Shown here: one piece after another, positions 9,897-18,560 of the stretch | Numbering within the stretch: position 1 is the first letter of the stretch | Layout of the letters: every line of letters begins with the position of its first letter | DNA from: Sphingomonas adhaesiva | Lineage (GTDB): Bacteria; Pseudomonadota; Alphaproteobacteria; Sphingomonadales; Sphingomonadaceae | Assembly (NCBI RefSeq): GCF_002374855.1 | Contig: NZ_NWVC01000007.1 | Coordinates: forward strand, 62,001 to 126,000 | Direction of reading: 5' to 3' | DNA length: 64,000 bases | Program-made: the position numbers and the translations under genes | The notes under the pieces: model-generated | What the model was told of the DNA's origin: nothing | Seen by the model: the letters and a program-made list of their open reading frames with translations, nothing else | Databases searched by the model: none

Positions 9897-11618
9897 ATGA
9901 TGATCGACAGGGAAGGCGCGGCGCCGGCGGACGCGCGCGGCGTCACGACGCGCGACGGGGCGGGCGATGCGGCATGGGGCCGCAACGGCGCGCTGGCATC
10001 GGCGCTGTTCCTGGCCGCCTGCGGTTCGGAACAGGCCGCCGCGCCCGCCACGCCGGCCGGCTCGTCCACCCCGGCCCCGGTCGTCGTCGCGCCGCCCGCC
10101 CCGCCGACCGCGGCGGAGGCCAGCCGCTTCCTGGCGCAGGCGTCGATGGGGGCGACCCGCGCGGAGATCGACAAGGTCGTCTCGCGCGGATACGCCGGCT
10201 GGATCGACGATCAGATCGCGATGGCGCGCCCGATCAGCTATTGGGACTGGCTGGTCGCGGGCGGTTATAACGCCGCGGCGAACATCAACAGTTACGCCGG
10301 CTTCGACGCGATGGTGTGGAGCCAGCTGATCGGCGCGCCCGACCAGCTGCGCCAGCGGGTGGTGACCGCGCTGCTCGACATCCTGGTGGTCGGGATCGAC
10401 GGGCTGAACGCGCAATGGCGCCCGTTCCTGATGGCCGCCTATATGGACGTGCTGGCCGACAATGCGTTCGGCAATTACCGCACGCTGCTGGGCGCGGTGA
10501 CGACCAGCGCGGCGATGGCCTATTACCTCACCTTCCTCAACAACCGGAAGGCGGACACGCGCACCGGCGCGATGCCGGACGAAAATTACGCGCGCGAACT
10601 GATGCAGCTCTTCACGCTGGGGCTGTACCGGCTGAACAGCGACGGCACGCAGCAGACGTCGAACGGTGCGCCGATCGACACCTATACCCAGGCCGACGTG
10701 ACGCAGCTGGCGCGCGTGTTCACCGGGCTGCAACTGGCCAACAGCGACAATTCCACCCCCGACCGGATGCGCCTGCCGCTGGTGATGACCGCGTCGCTGC
10801 ATGAAACCGGCACCTCGACCGTGCTGGGCGCGTCGATCAACGGCGCGGACGGCATGGGGGCGGTCAACGCCGCGCTCGACACGATCTTCGCGCATCCCAA
10901 CGTGCCGCCGTTCATCGGCAAGCTGCTGATCCAGCGGCTGGTCACCAGCAATCCCAGCCCCGCCTATGTCGCGCGCGTCGCGGCGGTGTTCGCCGACAAC
11001 GGCAAGCAGGTGCGCGGCGATCTGGCGGCGGTGGTGCGCGCGGTGCTGCTCGACAGCGAGGCGCGCGGCAGCGCGGCGCTGACGAAGGCGGAGGCCGGGC
11101 GGCTGCGCACCCCGGTGGAGCGGCTGACCGGCTGGGCGCGCGCGTTCGGCGCCACCTCCCCGTCGAACGCCTGGGCGATCGGCGATACCACGTCGGGGAC
11201 GTCGCGGCTGGGGCAGGGGATCGGCCGCGCGCCGTCGGTGTTCAACTTCTACCGCCCCGGCTACATCCCGCCCGCCACCGCGCTGGCCGGCGCCGGGCTG
11301 GTCGCGCCCGAATTCCAGATCACCAACGAACAGAGCGTCGTCGGCTACGTCAACTTCATGTACTCGCTGGTCGCCAACGGCATCGGCGACGTGAAGGCGG
11401 ATTATACCGCGATCCTGACCAAGGCGGGCGACAGCGCCGCGCTGGTGGACGAGGTGAACGTGCTGCTCGCCGCGGGCCAGCTGTCCAGCGCGACGGTCGC
11501 GTCGATCCGCGCCGCGGTCGATAGCGTCGCCACCACCGCCACCAACGCCGCGATCAACCGCGTCGGCATCGCGATCATGCTGACGCTCGCCTCCCCCGAT
11601 TATCTGACGCTTCGCTAA
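9897..11618 (+). CDS. DUF1800 family protein, putative lipoprotein
   Basis: A 573-aa protein of the DUF1800 family, nearly always encoded beside a DUF1501 gene, as here (next start 13 bases on). Residues to about 42 end in a lipobox-like LAAC, so it may be exported and lipidated, though the hydrophobic stretch is short and the true start uncertain. A Pro/Ala/Val linker follows. The family core shows FLAQASMGATRAEID, NYARELMQLFTLGLYRL and, near the C-terminus, PSVFNFYRPGYIPP. The biochemical role is unknown; the pair is thought to act outside the cytoplasm. Confidence 0.85.
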   Translation: MMIDREGAAPADARGVTTRDGAGDAAWGRNGALASALFLAACGSEQAAAPATPAGSSTPAPVVVAPPAPPTAAEASRFLAQASMGATRAEIDKVVSRGYAGWIDDQIAMARPISYWDWLVAGGYNAAANINSYAGFDAMVWSQLIGAPDQLRQRVVTALLDILVVGIDGLNAQWRPFLMAAYMDVLADNAFGNYRTLLGAVTTSAAMAYYLTFLNNRKADTRTGAMPDENYARELMQLFTLGLYRLNSDGTQQTSNGAPIDTYTQADVTQLARVFTGLQLANSDNSTPDRMRLPLVMTASLHETGTSTVLGASINGADGMGAVNAALDTIFAHPNVPPFIGKLLIQRLVTSNPSPAYVARVAAVFADNGKQVRGDLAAVVRAVLLDSEARGSAALTKAEAGRLRTPVERLTGWARAFGATSPSNAWAIGDTTSGTSRLGQGIGRAPSVFNFYRPGYIPPATALAGAGLVAPEFQITNEQSVVGYVNFMYSLVANGIGDVKADYTAILTKAGDSAALVDEVNVLLAAGQLSSATVASIRAAVDSVATTATNAAINRVGIAIMLTLASPDYLTLR

Positions 11619-11631
11619 AAGGGCCGCGACG

Positions 11632-13011
11632 ATGCACATCCATCACGACGAATCGCGCCGCGCCTTCCTGCGCCGCGCCGCGCTGCTGGGGATGGCGGGC
11701 ACCGCCGCCCCGTTCGTCAACACGCTGGGCGCGATCGGCGAGGCGGCGGCCGCGACCGGATCGGGGTACAAGGCGCTGGTCTGCGTGTTCCTGCACGGCG
11801 GCAACGATTACGGCAACACGCTGATCCCCTATGACCAGGGCAGCTATGCCGCCTATGCGCAGACGCGCGCCGCGCTGGCGCTGTCGCGCGACACGCTGTC
11901 GGCGCTGGTGCCAGACGTCGCGCTGGCCGGCGGGCGGCAATATGCGATGGCGCCGTCGCTGGCGCCGCTCGCCGATCTGTTCGCCAGGGGCGCGGTCGCG
12001 CCGGTGATGAACGTCGGCACGCTGGTACAGCCGATCACCAAGGCACAGTATAACGCGCGCTCCGCGCCGGTCCCGCCCAAGCTGTTCAGCCACAACGACC
12101 AGAGCAGCTATTTCCAGGCATCCAGCCCGGAGGGCGCGCAGAGCGGCTGGGGCGGGCGGATCGGCGATCTGATGCAGGCCGGCAACGGCGGGTCGGCGCT
12201 GACGTGCATCAACACCACCGGCAACGCGGTCTACCTGACCGGGCGCCAGGCGGTGCAATATGCGGTCGGTACCGGCGGCCCGGTCGCGCTGCTGGGCAAC
12301 AGCAAGACGATGTACGGGTCCAGCACCGCGGCGGCGACGCTGCGCGAACTGATGACGAAGAGCAATGCCGCGCTGCTCGCCAACGAACACGCCCGCGTCA
12401 GCAAGCGCGCGCTGGATACCTATGCGCAGGTCTCGGCCGCGCTGGCCGGCGCGCCGGCGGGCAACTTCCCGCTGTTCCCCAGCGGCAATTCGCTGGCCGA
12501 CCAGCTGCGCATGGTGGCGCGGATGATCTCGGTGTCGAGCGAACTGGGGCTGTCGCGGCAGGTGTTCTTCGTCGGCATGGGCGGGTTCGACCTGCACGAC
12601 AACCTGGTGACCCAGCATCCGGTGCTGATGGGCCGCGTCGCCGCGGCGATGCGCGCCTTCTATGACACCACCGTCGCGATGGGCGTGGCGGACAAGGTGA
12701 CCAGCTTCACCGCCTCCGACTTCGGCCGCACGCTGACCAGCAACGGCGACGGATCGGACCATGGCTGGGGCGGGATGCATTTCGTGATGGGCGGCGCGGT
12801 GAAGGGGCGCAGGCTGTACGGCCGCGCGCCCGATGTCGGCGCCAACACCAACGACGACGTCGGACAGGGGCGGCTGATCCCCACCACCTCGGTCGATCAA
12901 TATGCCGCGACGATGGCGACGTGGTTCGGCGTCTCCGCCTCCGACCTGCGCACCGTGCTGCCGAACATCGGCAACTACGACGCCTCGACCTGGAATCTCG
13001 GCTTTCTGTAA
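11632..13011 (+). CDS. DUF1501 domain protein, Tat-exported
   Basis: A 459-aa protein of the DUF1501 family, which belongs to the alkaline-phosphatase/sulfatase-like fold group. The N-terminus has a Tat signal (SRRAFLRRAALLGMAGTAAP, about 8-27). The core begins LVCVFLHGGNDYGNTLIPYD, with the HGGND box typical of the family; GGFDLHDN and SDFGRTLTSNGDGSDHGWGG carry likely metal-binding Asp and His residues. It pairs with the DUF1800 lipoprotein. Whether it hydrolyses an ester is not known; I infer periplasmic or surface location from the Tat signal. Confidence 0.86.
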   Translation: MHIHHDESRRAFLRRAALLGMAGTAAPFVNTLGAIGEAAAATGSGYKALVCVFLHGGNDYGNTLIPYDQGSYAAYAQTRAALALSRDTLSALVPDVALAGGRQYAMAPSLAPLADLFARGAVAPVMNVGTLVQPITKAQYNARSAPVPPKLFSHNDQSSYFQASSPEGAQSGWGGRIGDLMQAGNGGSALTCINTTGNAVYLTGRQAVQYAVGTGGPVALLGNSKTMYGSSTAAATLRELMTKSNAALLANEHARVSKRALDTYAQVSAALAGAPAGNFPLFPSGNSLADQLRMVARMISVSSELGLSRQVFFVGMGGFDLHDNLVTQHPVLMGRVAAAMRAFYDTTVAMGVADKVTSFTASDFGRTLTSNGDGSDHGWGGMHFVMGGAVKGRRLYGRAPDVGANTNDDVGQGRLIPTTSVDQYAATMATWFGVSASDLRTVLPNIGNYDASTWNLGFL

Positions 13012-13058
13012 GGCTTTCCTCGCGCCCCGCCGCACGGTAGGGGAGGGTGGTGACCGTC

Positions 13059-13958
13059 ATGAGCACCGCTGCCCCCCTCCTGCCGCCGGCCGACTGGCGC
13101 GATTTCCTGGCGCTGACCAAGCCGCGGGTGATGACGCTGGTCGTCTTCACCGGGCTGTGCGGGATGCTCGCCGCGCCGGTCGCGGTCGATCCTGTGCTGG
13201 GCTTCACCGCGATCCTGTGCATCGCGCTGGGCGCCGGCGCGGCGGGGGCGCTCAACCAATGGTATGAAGCCGATCTGGACGCGGTGATGAAGCGCACCGC
13301 GCAGCGCCCGCTGCCCGCCGGGCGGATGGAGCGGCAGTCGGCGCTGCATTTCGGGGTCGGGCTGGGCGCCTTTTCGGTGATCCTGATGGGGCTGGCGGTG
13401 AACCTGGCGGCGGCGGCGATCCTGACCGTCTCGATCCTGTTCTACGTCCTCATCTACACCGTCTGGCTGAAACGGCGGACGCCGCAGAACATCGTCATCG
13501 GCGGCGCGGCGGGCGCCTTTCCGCCGCTGATCGGCTGGGCCGCGGCGACCGGGCAGGTCGCGCTGCTGCCGTTCCTGCTGTTCGCGCTCGTCTTCCTGTG
13601 GACGCCGCCGCATTTCTGGGCGCTCGCGCTGTTCGTGAAGACCGATTACGCCAATGCCGGCGTGCCGATGCTGCCGGTGGTGGCGGGCGAGGCGGCGACG
13701 CGGCGGCAGATCGGCCTTTATACCATTCCCATGGCGGCGGTGGCGATCGCGCCGTGGCCGCTGGGGCTGGCGGGCGCGGTGTACGGCGTCGTCGCGGTGG
13801 CGATGACCGCCGCGTTCGGCGTGCTGGCGGCGCTGGTCACCGCCGGGGCGACTCGCGCGGGGCGCCCGATGGCGTGGGAAAAGCGGCTGTTCGCTTTCTC
13901 GATCCTGTATCTGTTCGTGATCTTCGGCGCGCTGGTCGCCGACCGGTGGGTGGCATGA
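13059..13958 (+). CDS. ctaB: Protoheme IX farnesyltransferase (heme O synthase)
   Basis: A 299-aa UbiA-family membrane enzyme that farnesylates heme b to heme O, the precursor of heme A for the aa3 oxidase. The isoprenyl-diphosphate motif [21 protein letters not shown] occupies 66-86, with both aspartates. Several further membrane helices follow, and [24 protein letters not shown] is the second characteristic loop. I chose the ATG at 13059; GTG codons at 13047 and 13050 are alternatives but sit too close to the GGGAGGG. The stop overlaps the next small gene (ATGA). Confidence 0.96.
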   Translation: MSTAAPLLPPADWRDFLALTKPRVMTLVVFTGLCGMLAAPVAVDPVLGFTAILCIALGAGAAGALNQWYEADLDAVMKRTAQRPLPAGRMERQSALHFGVGLGAFSVILMGLAVNLAAAAILTVSILFYVLIYTVWLKRRTPQNIVIGGAAGAFPPLIGWAAATGQVALLPFLLFALVFLWTPPHFWALALFVKTDYANAGVPMLPVVAGEAATRRQIGLYTIPMAAVAIAPWPLGLAGAVYGVVAVAMTAAFGVLAALVTAGATRAGRPMAWEKRLFAFSILYLFVIFGALVADRWVA

Positions 13959-14092
13959 TTCCTGACGACGACGACCTGATCCGCCGCCGGCAGAAGGGCC
14001 GCGCGATCGTACTGGCGCTGCTGCTGGGCGCGTTCGTGGTGCTGATCTTCTTCATCACCATCGCCAAGATCCGCCAGGGCATGGCGCACTGA
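13955..14092 (+). CDS. 45-aa single-span membrane protein in the cta cluster
   Basis: A small gene coupled on both sides: its ATG overlaps the ctaB stop (ATGA) and its TGA overlaps the ctaG ATG (TGATG). An acidic start (IPDDDD), then RRRQKGR, precede one hydrophobic helix (about 17-37) and a short basic tail, predicting a cytoplasmic N-terminus. Position, size and topology match the small CoxF/CtaF-like proteins between ctaB and ctaG in alphaproteobacteria. A role in oxidase assembly is inferred from place only. Confidence 0.85.
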   Translation: MIPDDDDLIRRRQKGRAIVLALLLGAFVVLIFFITIAKIRQGMAH

Positions 14093-14652
14093 TGCGCGGT
14101 GAAGGCGCCCCGGGCGTGAAGGCGCGCACCACGCGCACCGTCGTACTGGCGGTGCTGGGCATCTGCTTCATGACCGGCCTCGCCTTCGCCAGCGTGCCGC
14201 TCTACCGCCTATTCTGCGAGGCGACCGGGCTGAACGGCACCACCAACCGCGCACTCGCCGCGCCCGGCAGCGTCCACCGCCCGATCACGATCGCGTTCGA
14301 CGCCAATACCAGCCCCAAGCTGCCGTGGCGCTTCGTGCCCGAACAGGAGCAGGAAACGGTCGAGATCGGCGCGCGCGACATGGCGTTCTTCACCGCCACC
14401 AACCGCGGCGCGCAAGCGGTCACCGGCACCGCCACCTACAACGTCACCCCCGCGATCGCGGGAAAATATTTCACCAAGATCCAGTGTTTCTGCTTCACGC
14501 AGCAGACGCTGAAACCGGGCGAGACGCAGCGGATGCCGGTGATCTTCTTCGTCGATCCGAAGATCCTGACCGATCCCGATACCCGCGATGTCGAGACGAT
14601 CACGCTCAGCTACACCTTTTACCCGGTGGATTCTGCGAAAACGGCAAGCTAG
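14092..14652 (+). CDS. ctaG: Cytochrome c oxidase assembly protein CtaG/Cox11
   Basis: A 186-aa, single-span protein that delivers copper to the CuB site of subunit I. The membrane anchor is about 16-38, followed by VPLYRLFCEATG (Cys42). The periplasmic domain carries the Cu(I)-binding QCFCF motif with Cys132 and Cys134. All three conserved cysteines are present. It overlaps the preceding 45-aa gene by one base, and ctaE follows after 38 bases. Confidence 0.96.
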   Translation: MRGEGAPGVKARTTRTVVLAVLGICFMTGLAFASVPLYRLFCEATGLNGTTNRALAAPGSVHRPITIAFDANTSPKLPWRFVPEQEQETVEIGARDMAFFTATNRGAQAVTGTATYNVTPAIAGKYFTKIQCFCFTQQTLKPGETQRMPVIFFVDPKILTDPDTRDVETITLSYTFYPVDSAKTAS

Positions 14653-14690
14653 AGCGGGGCCGATAGGCGTATAAACGGGGAGAGCCACGC

Positions 14691-15602
14691 ATGGCTGGCG
14701 CGAAGAACCACGATTACCACATCCTGCCACCCAGCCCGTGGCCGCTGCTCAGCTCGCTGGCCGCGCTGGTGCTGGCGACGGGCGGCATCATGTACATGCA
14801 TTCCGCGGTCGGCGGCGGCTGGGTCTTCCTGATCGGCCTCGCCTTCGTGCTGTTCTGCATGTACGGCTGGTGGCACCAGGTGATCCGCGAGGCGCATGCC
14901 GGCGATCATACGCCGGTGGTCCAGCTGCATTTCCGCTACGGCATGATCCTGTTCATCGCCTCGGAAGTGATGTTCTTCGTCGGCTGGTTCTGGGCGTTCT
15001 TCGATTTCGCGTTGTTCCCCACCGCGATGCAGTTCGTCGACGGCCAGGTGGAACGCGCGGCCGAGGGGGCCGCCGCGATCGCCGCGCAATGGCCGCCCAA
15101 GGGGCTGACCGTCATCAACGCGTTCGAGCTGCCGCTGCTCAACACGCTGATCCTGCTGACCTCGGGCACCACCATCACCTGGGCGCACCATGCGCTGATC
15201 CACAACCAGCGCGGTGGCGAGAAGCGCGGCTTCTGGGGCCTGCTGGGCGTGGGCGACCGCGACGGCGTGCTCAAGGGGCTGTGGCTGACGGTCGCGCTGG
15301 GCCTGATCTTCAGCACGATCCAGGCCTATGAATACATGCACGCGCCGTTCCCGTTCAAGGGCATCAACTATGGCGCGGCGTTCTTCATGGCGACGGGCTT
15401 CCACGGCTTCCACGTGCTGGTCGGCACGATCTTCCTGATCGTCAACCTGATCCGCGCCTATCAGGGCGAATTCACCCCGAAGCAGCATTTCGGGTTCGAA
15501 GCCGCCGCCTGGTACTGGCATTTCGTCGACGTGGTGTGGCTGTTCCTGTTCGTCACCATCTACGTCTGGGGCGGCTGGGGCGCGCCGGTCCACGGCGGCT
15601 GA
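14691..15602 (+). CDS. ctaE: Cytochrome c oxidase subunit III
   Basis: A 303-aa, seven-helix subunit that stabilises subunit I and its proton uptake. Hallmarks are HILPPSPWPLL at the N-terminus, FRYGMILFIASEVMFFVGWFW with the conserved Glu near the lipid cleft, HHALIHNQR, and the C-terminal FHGFHVLVG and AWYWHFVDVVWLFLF. The stop is four bases before the DUF983 gene. It lies about 7.6 kb downstream of ctaD, with unrelated genes between. Confidence 0.96.
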   Translation: MAGAKNHDYHILPPSPWPLLSSLAALVLATGGIMYMHSAVGGGWVFLIGLAFVLFCMYGWWHQVIREAHAGDHTPVVQLHFRYGMILFIASEVMFFVGWFWAFFDFALFPTAMQFVDGQVERAAEGAAAIAAQWPPKGLTVINAFELPLLNTLILLTSGTTITWAHHALIHNQRGGEKRGFWGLLGVGDRDGVLKGLWLTVALGLIFSTIQAYEYMHAPFPFKGINYGAAFFMATGFHGFHVLVGTIFLIVNLIRAYQGEFTPKQHFGFEAAAWYWHFVDVVWLFLFVTIYVWGGWGAPVHGG

Positions 15603-15606
15603 CGCG

Positions 15607-16035
15607 ATGACCGGCGGCCCATCGGCCGGGGGCGGCGATCCGGCGGCCCCCGCCGGCGCTGCCGGCCCCGCGCCGGCGGCGCTTCCCGCCCCGCTGGAAT
15701 GCGGGCTGAAGGGCCTGTGCCCGCGCTGCGGCGCCGCGACCCTGTTCGCCGGCGCCGTTCGCTTTTCCCCGACATGCGGCGCGTGCGGGCTGCGCATCGG
15801 CGATTTCAACGTCGGTGACGGGCCGGCGGCGTTCCTGACGCTGATCTGGGGGGCGATCGTCACCGCGCTGGCGATCTGGCTGGAACTGTCGGTCGGGCCG
15901 CCGTGGTGGGTCCATGCGCTGGTGTGGGTGCCGGTGACCGCCGCCGGGGTCGTCTATTCGCTGCGCGTCGCCAAGGGCTGGCTGCTGGCGGCGGAGTTCC
16001 GCAATGCCGCGCGCGAGGGGAAGATCACCCCGTGA
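15607..16035 (+). CDS. DUF983 family zinc-ribbon membrane protein
   Basis: A 142-aa protein of a family regularly found between ctaE and SURF1 in alphaproteobacteria. A Pro/Ala-rich start precedes a zinc ribbon (CPRCGAATLF and CGACGLRIGDF) and two hydrophobic helices (about 75-95 and 99-119). Context suggests a role in oxidase biogenesis; the molecular function is unknown. Its stop overlaps the SURF1 GTG. Confidence 0.85.
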   Translation: MTGGPSAGGGDPAAPAGAAGPAPAALPAPLECGLKGLCPRCGAATLFAGAVRFSPTCGACGLRIGDFNVGDGPAAFLTLIWGAIVTALAIWLELSVGPPWWVHALVWVPVTAAGVVYSLRVAKGWLLAAEFRNAAREGKITP

Positions 16036-16631
16036 GGCGTATTCCGCTGATCCCGACGCTGGTCGTCGGGATGGCCGTGGCGGCGATGATCGCGCTGGGC
16101 CTGTGGCAGCTGCTCGACCGGCTGCCCGCCAAGGAAGCGCATATCGCGCGGCTGGCGAAGAACCCGTCGCTGCCCGCGGTCGCCTTCCCGCGCTTTCCCG
16201 ACGACAGTCTGCTGTTCCGGCGCACCAGCGCCTTCTGCCTCGAACCGGTCGACATCCGGCGCGCCGGTGCGGGGTCGGCGGGCTACCGGTTGATCGCCAC
16301 CTGCCGCACGGGGGCGGAGGGGCCGGGGTTCCAGGTGCAGCTGGGCACGACGCGCGATCCGCTGGGCAAGGTCGACTGGCGCGGCGGGAAGGTATCCGGC
16401 TGGATCGGCCACGCGCCCGATTCGCGCCCGCTGATCGCGACACTGTTCGATCGCCGGCCGCAGGACATGCTGCTGATCGCCGACACCCCCGCCGCCGGGC
16501 TGACCGCCAACACCCCGCCCAACGTCGCGGCGGTGCCCAACAACCATCTGGCCTATGCGGTGCAATGGTTCCTGTTCGCCGGCATCGCCGCGATCATCTA
16601 CGCCATCGCACTGCGCCGCCGCGCGCGATAA
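16032..16631 (+). CDS. SURF1 family oxidase assembly protein
   Basis: A 199-aa protein implicated in heme a insertion into subunit I. The N-terminal helix includes the family start LGLWQLLDRLPAKE. The C-terminal helix follows NNHLAYAVQWFLFAGIAAI, the SURF1 signature. The GTG start at 16032 overlaps the DUF983 stop (GTGA). It is shorter than many SURF1 proteins (about 230-250 aa) through a compact periplasmic domain. It closes the second cta operon, since repeats follow. Confidence 0.9.
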   Translation: MRRIPLIPTLVVGMAVAAMIALGLWQLLDRLPAKEAHIARLAKNPSLPAVAFPRFPDDSLLFRRTSAFCLEPVDIRRAGAGSAGYRLIATCRTGAEGPGFQVQLGTTRDPLGKVDWRGGKVSGWIGHAPDSRPLIATLFDRRPQDMLLIADTPAAGLTANTPPNVAAVPNNHLAYAVQWFLFAGIAAIIYAIALRRRAR

Positions 16632-16647
16632 CGCGCCGAGAGGGGGG

Positions 16648-17060
16648 CACGCGGAGGCGCGGAGACGCGGAGCGCTGGCGCCGACGCGAAGCGTCTCTCT
16701 CCACCGGCCAGTCAATGGCCCACGACGCTTGCCATAAGGCCTGACATCGTCGCGCTCTTCCGTCGTCGAACAGGCGATACCGGTTCGAACGGTAGAAGGA
16801 AGGTTCACGCGAAGCCGCGAAGCCGCGAAGAGGTTTCGCCGACGCGAAGCGTCCTTGCCTGTCAACGAGCGATGATGAGTCCGCTACGCGGGCCACGGGT
16901 CGCAACCCCTTCGCGTCTTCGCGGCTTCGCGTGAACCATCTTCCCGCCGCCGCGCAGGCGCGCCAGATTCGTGCACTCAGGCCGATACCAGGCGGCCGAC
17001 GCGCGATGATGAGGCCGCTGCGCGGACCACGGCGCCACACCCCCTCCGCGCCTCCGCGTG
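16648..17060. repeat. Compound inverted-repeat element, copy A, enclosing copy B
   Basis: Two perfect 17-base inverted arms (16648-16664 and 17044-17060) lie about 380 bases apart. Sequence inside the right half (CGATGATGAG, then CCGCT and CGCGG) resembles the centre of copy B, which sits inside at 16802-16937. The left half repeats the GCCGACGCGAAGCGTC core of copy B. It looks like one element nested in, or recombined with, another. The elements fill almost the whole 458-base gap between SURF1 and the molybdopterin oxidoreductase; I see no gene there. Confidence 0.65.
16802..16937. repeat. Dispersed inverted-repeat element, copy B
   Basis: Perfect 21-base inverted arms (16802-16822 and 16917-16937), starting GGTTCACGCGAAG, flank a 94-base centre. 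A third CCGCGAAG unit extends the left arm in tandem. The arms are shared with copy C at 35785-35940. Confidence 0.8.
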
Positions 17061-17089
17061 AACAACCTTCTTCGCCCCGCCCCGGTGCG

Positions 17090-17845
17090 TCAGATTCCCG
17101 CCCACCAGTCGTAATCGACGTTATCTTCCCAATAGCCCCCGCGCCCCTTGCCGATCCCGTCGAGCGAGGCGACCGCGGTGGCGCGCATCAGGTATTTGGC
17201 GTGCTTGTACCCCAATTGCCGCTCCACCCGCAGCCGCAGCGGCGCGCCGTGGCCGACGTCCAGGAACCGGTCGTTCATCGCCCAGGCCAGGATCGTCTGC
17301 GGATGGAAGGCGTCGACCAGGTCGATCGATTCGTAATAGGGCGCGCCGCCGTACAGGTCGGCGCAGCGGAATACGATGTAGCGCGCGCCGTCGCGCAGCC
17401 CCGCCGCGCGCAGCACCGCGCCCAGTTGCGGCCCCTGCCACTTGCCGATCGCGCTCCACCCCTCCACGCAATCGTGGCGGGTGATCTGCGCGCGCTGCGG
17501 GAAGGCGCCGATATCCGCCAGCGACAGCGACAGCGGGCGCGTCACCAGCCCGTCGACCGTCAGCCGCCAGTCGGCGAAGCGTCCGGCGCGCAGCGCGGCA
17601 TAGTCGGCGGTGCCCGGATCGCGCGTCCCGTTGGTGCGGAACCGCGGCGACATCTGGTCGGGGCGGAATTCGGGCGCCAGCGCGTCGCGGTTCGACAGCG
17701 CGCGCTGCAACCCGCGGTGCATGTCCTCGCCGCGGAACACGATCTCGCGCACCGTCGGCTGGCGGATCACGCGGTCGCATCCCGCCAACGCGAGCCCGGC
17801 GCCCCCCGCGATCAGCGTGCGGCGGCGGAGGAGCGACGCGCTCAT
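17090..17845 (-). CDS. Molybdopterin-dependent oxidoreductase (sulfite-oxidase fold)
   Basis: A 251-aa protein of the sulfite oxidase/MsrP superfamily. The N-terminus has RRR followed by a hydrophobic stretch ending LALAGC, a Tat-like signal that may also be a lipobox. The molybdenum-ligating cysteine is Cys126 in TRHDCVEGWSAIGKWQG. DLYGGAPYYESIDL and GAPLRLRVERQLGYKHAKYL are further family boxes. The start overlaps the stop of the upstream cytochrome b gene (ATGA), so the two are coupled, as in MsrPQ-like and related systems. The substrate (oxidised methionine, sulfite or another) cannot be told. Confidence 0.88.
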   Translation of the reverse strand: MSASLLRRRTLIAGGAGLALAGCDRVIRQPTVREIVFRGEDMHRGLQRALSNRDALAPEFRPDQMSPRFRTNGTRDPGTADYAALRAGRFADWRLTVDGLVTRPLSLSLADIGAFPQRAQITRHDCVEGWSAIGKWQGPQLGAVLRAAGLRDGARYIVFRCADLYGGAPYYESIDLVDAFHPQTILAWAMNDRFLDVGHGAPLRLRVERQLGYKHAKYLMRATAVASLDGIGKGRGGYWEDNVDYDWWAGI

Positions 17846-18534
17846 TCCGGCACCTGCCAGCGGCCGGTGACGATCGAGCGCAGTTCGTTGCCCACGCCCG
17901 CCAGGATCACCAGCACCAGATGCACCACCAGGAACGCCGCGATCGCCACCATGGCGATGAAGTGCAGCGATCGTGCCGACTGCCGTCCGCCCAGCACGTC
18001 GAGCAGCCACGGCCACGCCGCGTTCATCCCCGGCGACAGCGCAAGGCCCGTCGCGATCACCAGCGGCAGCAGGACGAAGATCACCGCCACGTAGCTCAGC
18101 TTCTGCAGGATGTTGTACGCCCCCGGCGCTTCGGGATCGTGGAACCGCAGCGCCAAATGCGCGCGCACGTCCGCCGCCAGATGCGCGCGCGACAGGTCCG
18201 CGCGGCGGATGCTCAGGTCGCGCTGGATATGCCGGTTGACCAGGCTGACGACCATGTACGCCAGCAGCGAGAAGGCGAGGATCAGCGCCATGAACAGGTG
18301 CCAGCGGCGCGAGATTGCCAGATTGTAGTTCGCCGGGATCGTCAGCCACGCCGGAAAGCGCGGCAATTGCGCCCAGGCATGGTCGAAATTCGCGCCATAC
18401 GCGCCCCAGTAGAGCCGCGGATGGGCGTTCGAAATGCCCAGTCCCGATCCGATCAGGACGATGATGCACACCGCATTGATCGCGTGCCATATCCGGGTCG
18501 CGAGGCGGTGGCGGCGGATGACGGTTGCGGCCAT
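17842..18534 (-). CDS. Cytochrome b (b561-type) membrane subunit
   Basis: A 230-aa integral membrane protein with about four helices and well-placed histidines: RIWHAINAVCIIVLIGSG, RRWHLFMALILAFSLLAY, and ARSLHFIAMVAIAAFLVVHLVL. This is the pattern of the prokaryotic cytochrome b561 family that passes quinol electrons to a periplasmic partner. It lies upstream of, and overlaps, the molybdopterin oxidoreductase, which is its probable partner. The central loop (about 95-135) is charged and cytoplasmic. Confidence 0.88.
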   Translation of the reverse strand: MAATVIRRHRLATRIWHAINAVCIIVLIGSGLGISNAHPRLYWGAYGANFDHAWAQLPRFPAWLTIPANYNLAISRRWHLFMALILAFSLLAYMVVSLVNRHIQRDLSIRRADLSRAHLAADVRAHLALRFHDPEAPGAYNILQKLSYVAVIFVLLPLVIATGLALSPGMNAAWPWLLDVLGGRQSARSLHFIAMVAIAAFLVVHLVLVILAGVGNELRSIVTGRWQVPE

Positions 18535-18560
18535 GGCGTGGTTCTAGCAGAAGGCGCGCG

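Noticed and set aside
16741..16800. GGTTCGAAC as a possible tRNA T-loop
   Set aside because: No acceptor, D or anticodon stem can be drawn around it, and it lies inside the repeat-rich gap. No other tRNA-like sequence was seen in the window.
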